Part shown: piece after piece, positions 29,266-29,962 of the stretch
Numbering within the stretch: position 1 is the first letter of the stretch
How the letters are laid out: each line of letters starts with the position of its first letter
Source of the DNA: a virus
Direction: 5' to 3' (one strand)
Length of the DNA: 29,962 nucleotides
IMG/VR virus record: IMGVR_UViG_3300038429_000794
Location: 1 to 29,962 of that record
Program-made: the position numbers and the translations under genes
Notes under the pieces: generated by a model
Databases searched by the model: none
Seen by the model: the letters and a program-made list of their open reading frames with translations, nothing else
What the model was told of the DNA's origin: nothing

Positions 29266-29338
29266 AAATTTCGTTATTTTTGGCTTTTATTAATGGTAAG
29301 TAATTGATATTATAAATAAAAATGATGATTTCGGAGTA

Positions 29339-29377
29339 TTTCGCAGTTCATTTCGCAGTTAGGCGGGGAACTGCGAA
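29339..29377. promoter_or_regulatory. operator cluster in front of the repressor gene
   Basis: Two direct copies of TTTCGCAGTT (29339-29348 and 29351-29360, spaced by 12 bp) are followed by an inverted AACTGCGAA (29369-29377). The last two form an inverted repeat with 8 bp between arms. It lies 19-57 bp before the repressor ATG, as expected for autoregulation. The rest of the 29169-29395 gap is AT-rich, with no clear -35/-10 for the repressor. Confidence 0.65.
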
Positions 29378-29395
29378 CGAGGGAAAAGGGTAATT

Positions 29396-29962
29396 ATGGC
29401 TGGTGAAGAATTAAAAACAAGAACTCGATGGGCTGTTAATTACGTCTGCCGAAGGGATAATTTAACCAATAAAACTTTGGCCGATCTTCTAAAGATGAAT
29501 ACCAGCAACATCAGCCAGTATCGCTCTAAAAAAATACGCCCCAGTGCTGAATTCATGGAGGCGTTTTGTAAACAGTTTGGATTTAATGAAGCATGGTTTC
29601 TTTCGGGTGTGGGTGAGCCTTTCCCCGGAGCCTTTAAAGACCATCCTGAAATTTGTGGCCCAGCGGGATCCGCGCCGGCGGTGCATGAGCCATCGCCGCC
29701 TTATGGCGCTCTCATAACAGAGCAGAAAATCAACATTGAAGAGGCTGTAGGAAAGGCTTATAAGATTCTCTCCTCTGGCACACCCGCGGCCGCCGTCCTT
29801 TATTTAAATATCCAGCAAATCGCCGCAGACCTGGCTTGCCGGGCCGAAATAGAAGAGCTGAAGGCACAAGTGGCCGAGCTTAAAGGATGGGTGAAGCGTC
29901 TTTCCCCAAACCCTTCTTCTGCCGTAGAGCCCGACGCTGGTTCGGACAAAGAGGCAATGTGA
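29396..29962 (+). CDS. phage HTH repressor (CI/c-like), no cleavage domain visible
   Basis: Encodes 188 residues, the only plus-strand gene. GAGGGAAAAGGG lies upstream of the ATG. Residues 25-43 (NKTLADLLKMNTSNISQYRS) are a helix-turn-helix, and KKIRPSAEFMEAFCKQFGFN, EAWFLSGVGEPF match phage CI-type N-terminal domains (Bac_CI_repr style). The C-terminal half is helical (EEAVGKAYKILSS, IEELKAQVAELKGWVKRL) and probably dimerises by coiled coil. No Ser-Lys LexA-type peptidase motif is seen. It should maintain lysogeny by binding the TTCGCAGTT boxes. The stop is at the last base of the window. Confidence 0.8.
   Translation: MAGEELKTRTRWAVNYVCRRDNLTNKTLADLLKMNTSNISQYRSKKIRPSAEFMEAFCKQFGFNEAWFLSGVGEPFPGAFKDHPEICGPAGSAPAVHEPSPPYGALITEQKINIEEAVGKAYKILSSGTPAAAVLYLNIQQIAADLACRAEIEELKAQVAELKGWVKRLSPNPSSAVEPDAGSDKEAM

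Noticed and set aside
29339-29377. CRISPR-like repeat array
   Set aside because: Copies are only 10 bp with short unequal spacing, typical of operators. No longer regular repeats exist in the window.

Overview
The window looks like most of a Mu-like transposable prophage or phage genome. It carries a DDE transposase with a Mu-type N-terminal DNA-binding region, a MuB-type ATPase, Gam, GemA (Mu gp16) and a Ner-like regulator, followed by lysis, packaging, head and tail genes. Everything except the repressor gene at the right end lies on the minus strand, so the phage reads from right (early) to left (late). A single tail-tube-type gene, HK97-gp10-like completion genes and a tape measure, with no contractile sheath seen, suggest a siphovirus-like tail as in B3/D3112-type transposable phages rather than the myovirus Mu itself. 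A Gram-negative host is indicated by a lipoprotein, signal peptides, and an SLT transglycosylase plus a muramidase. A Desulfobacterota/Syntrophia-like host is only a guess from the overall gene style. No host flank or phage end is recognised; the left edge cuts the tape measure gene and the right edge falls on the repressor stop codon.

Layout from right to left. 29396-29962 (+) is an HTH repressor, divergent from a Ner-like gene across a 227 bp control region with a clear sigma70-type early promoter and four copies of a TTCGCAGTT box. 28810-22247 is the early region: regulators, MuA, a very basic small protein, MuB, a winged-helix-like protein, an adenine methyltransferase, GemA, a second winged-helix-like protein, Gam, then a 128 bp non-coding gap holding a circularly permuted tRNA-like structure. 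22281-18665 is an accessory or middle region: small membrane proteins, a radical SAM protein, zinc-finger proteins including a Com-like one, a lipoprotein and a basic protein. 18656-18504 is a promoter, a leader of about 115 nt and an intrinsic terminator directly in front of the lysis genes, which recalls the lambda pR'-tR' arrangement. 18489-15034 holds lysis and small genes: a tiny membrane protein, a GH108 endolysin, a cold-shock protein, membrane proteins, a lytic transglycosylase, a holin-like protein and a TraR/DksA zinc finger. 15041-10556 holds terminase, portal and gpF. 10519-4399 holds the head proteins, including a protease-scaffold-capsid fusion with an internal start, then three proteins with N-terminal signal or anchor segments. 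4399-1 is tail completion, tail tube, a probable tail-assembly chaperone pair with frameshift, and the tape measure.

Two families of structured repeats are scattered through the phage. One is a two-hairpin intergenic element (five copies) that always ends at or near the ribosome binding site of the next gene and shows compensatory changes. The other is a palindrome built on CCCGTTAGARRY (six copies), two of which are 80-81 nt units with a partly conserved centre. The most unusual items are the permuted tRNA-like structure, the leader-terminator in front of the lysis genes, the covarying two-hairpin repeats, the nested capsid start, and the export signals on virion-type proteins.
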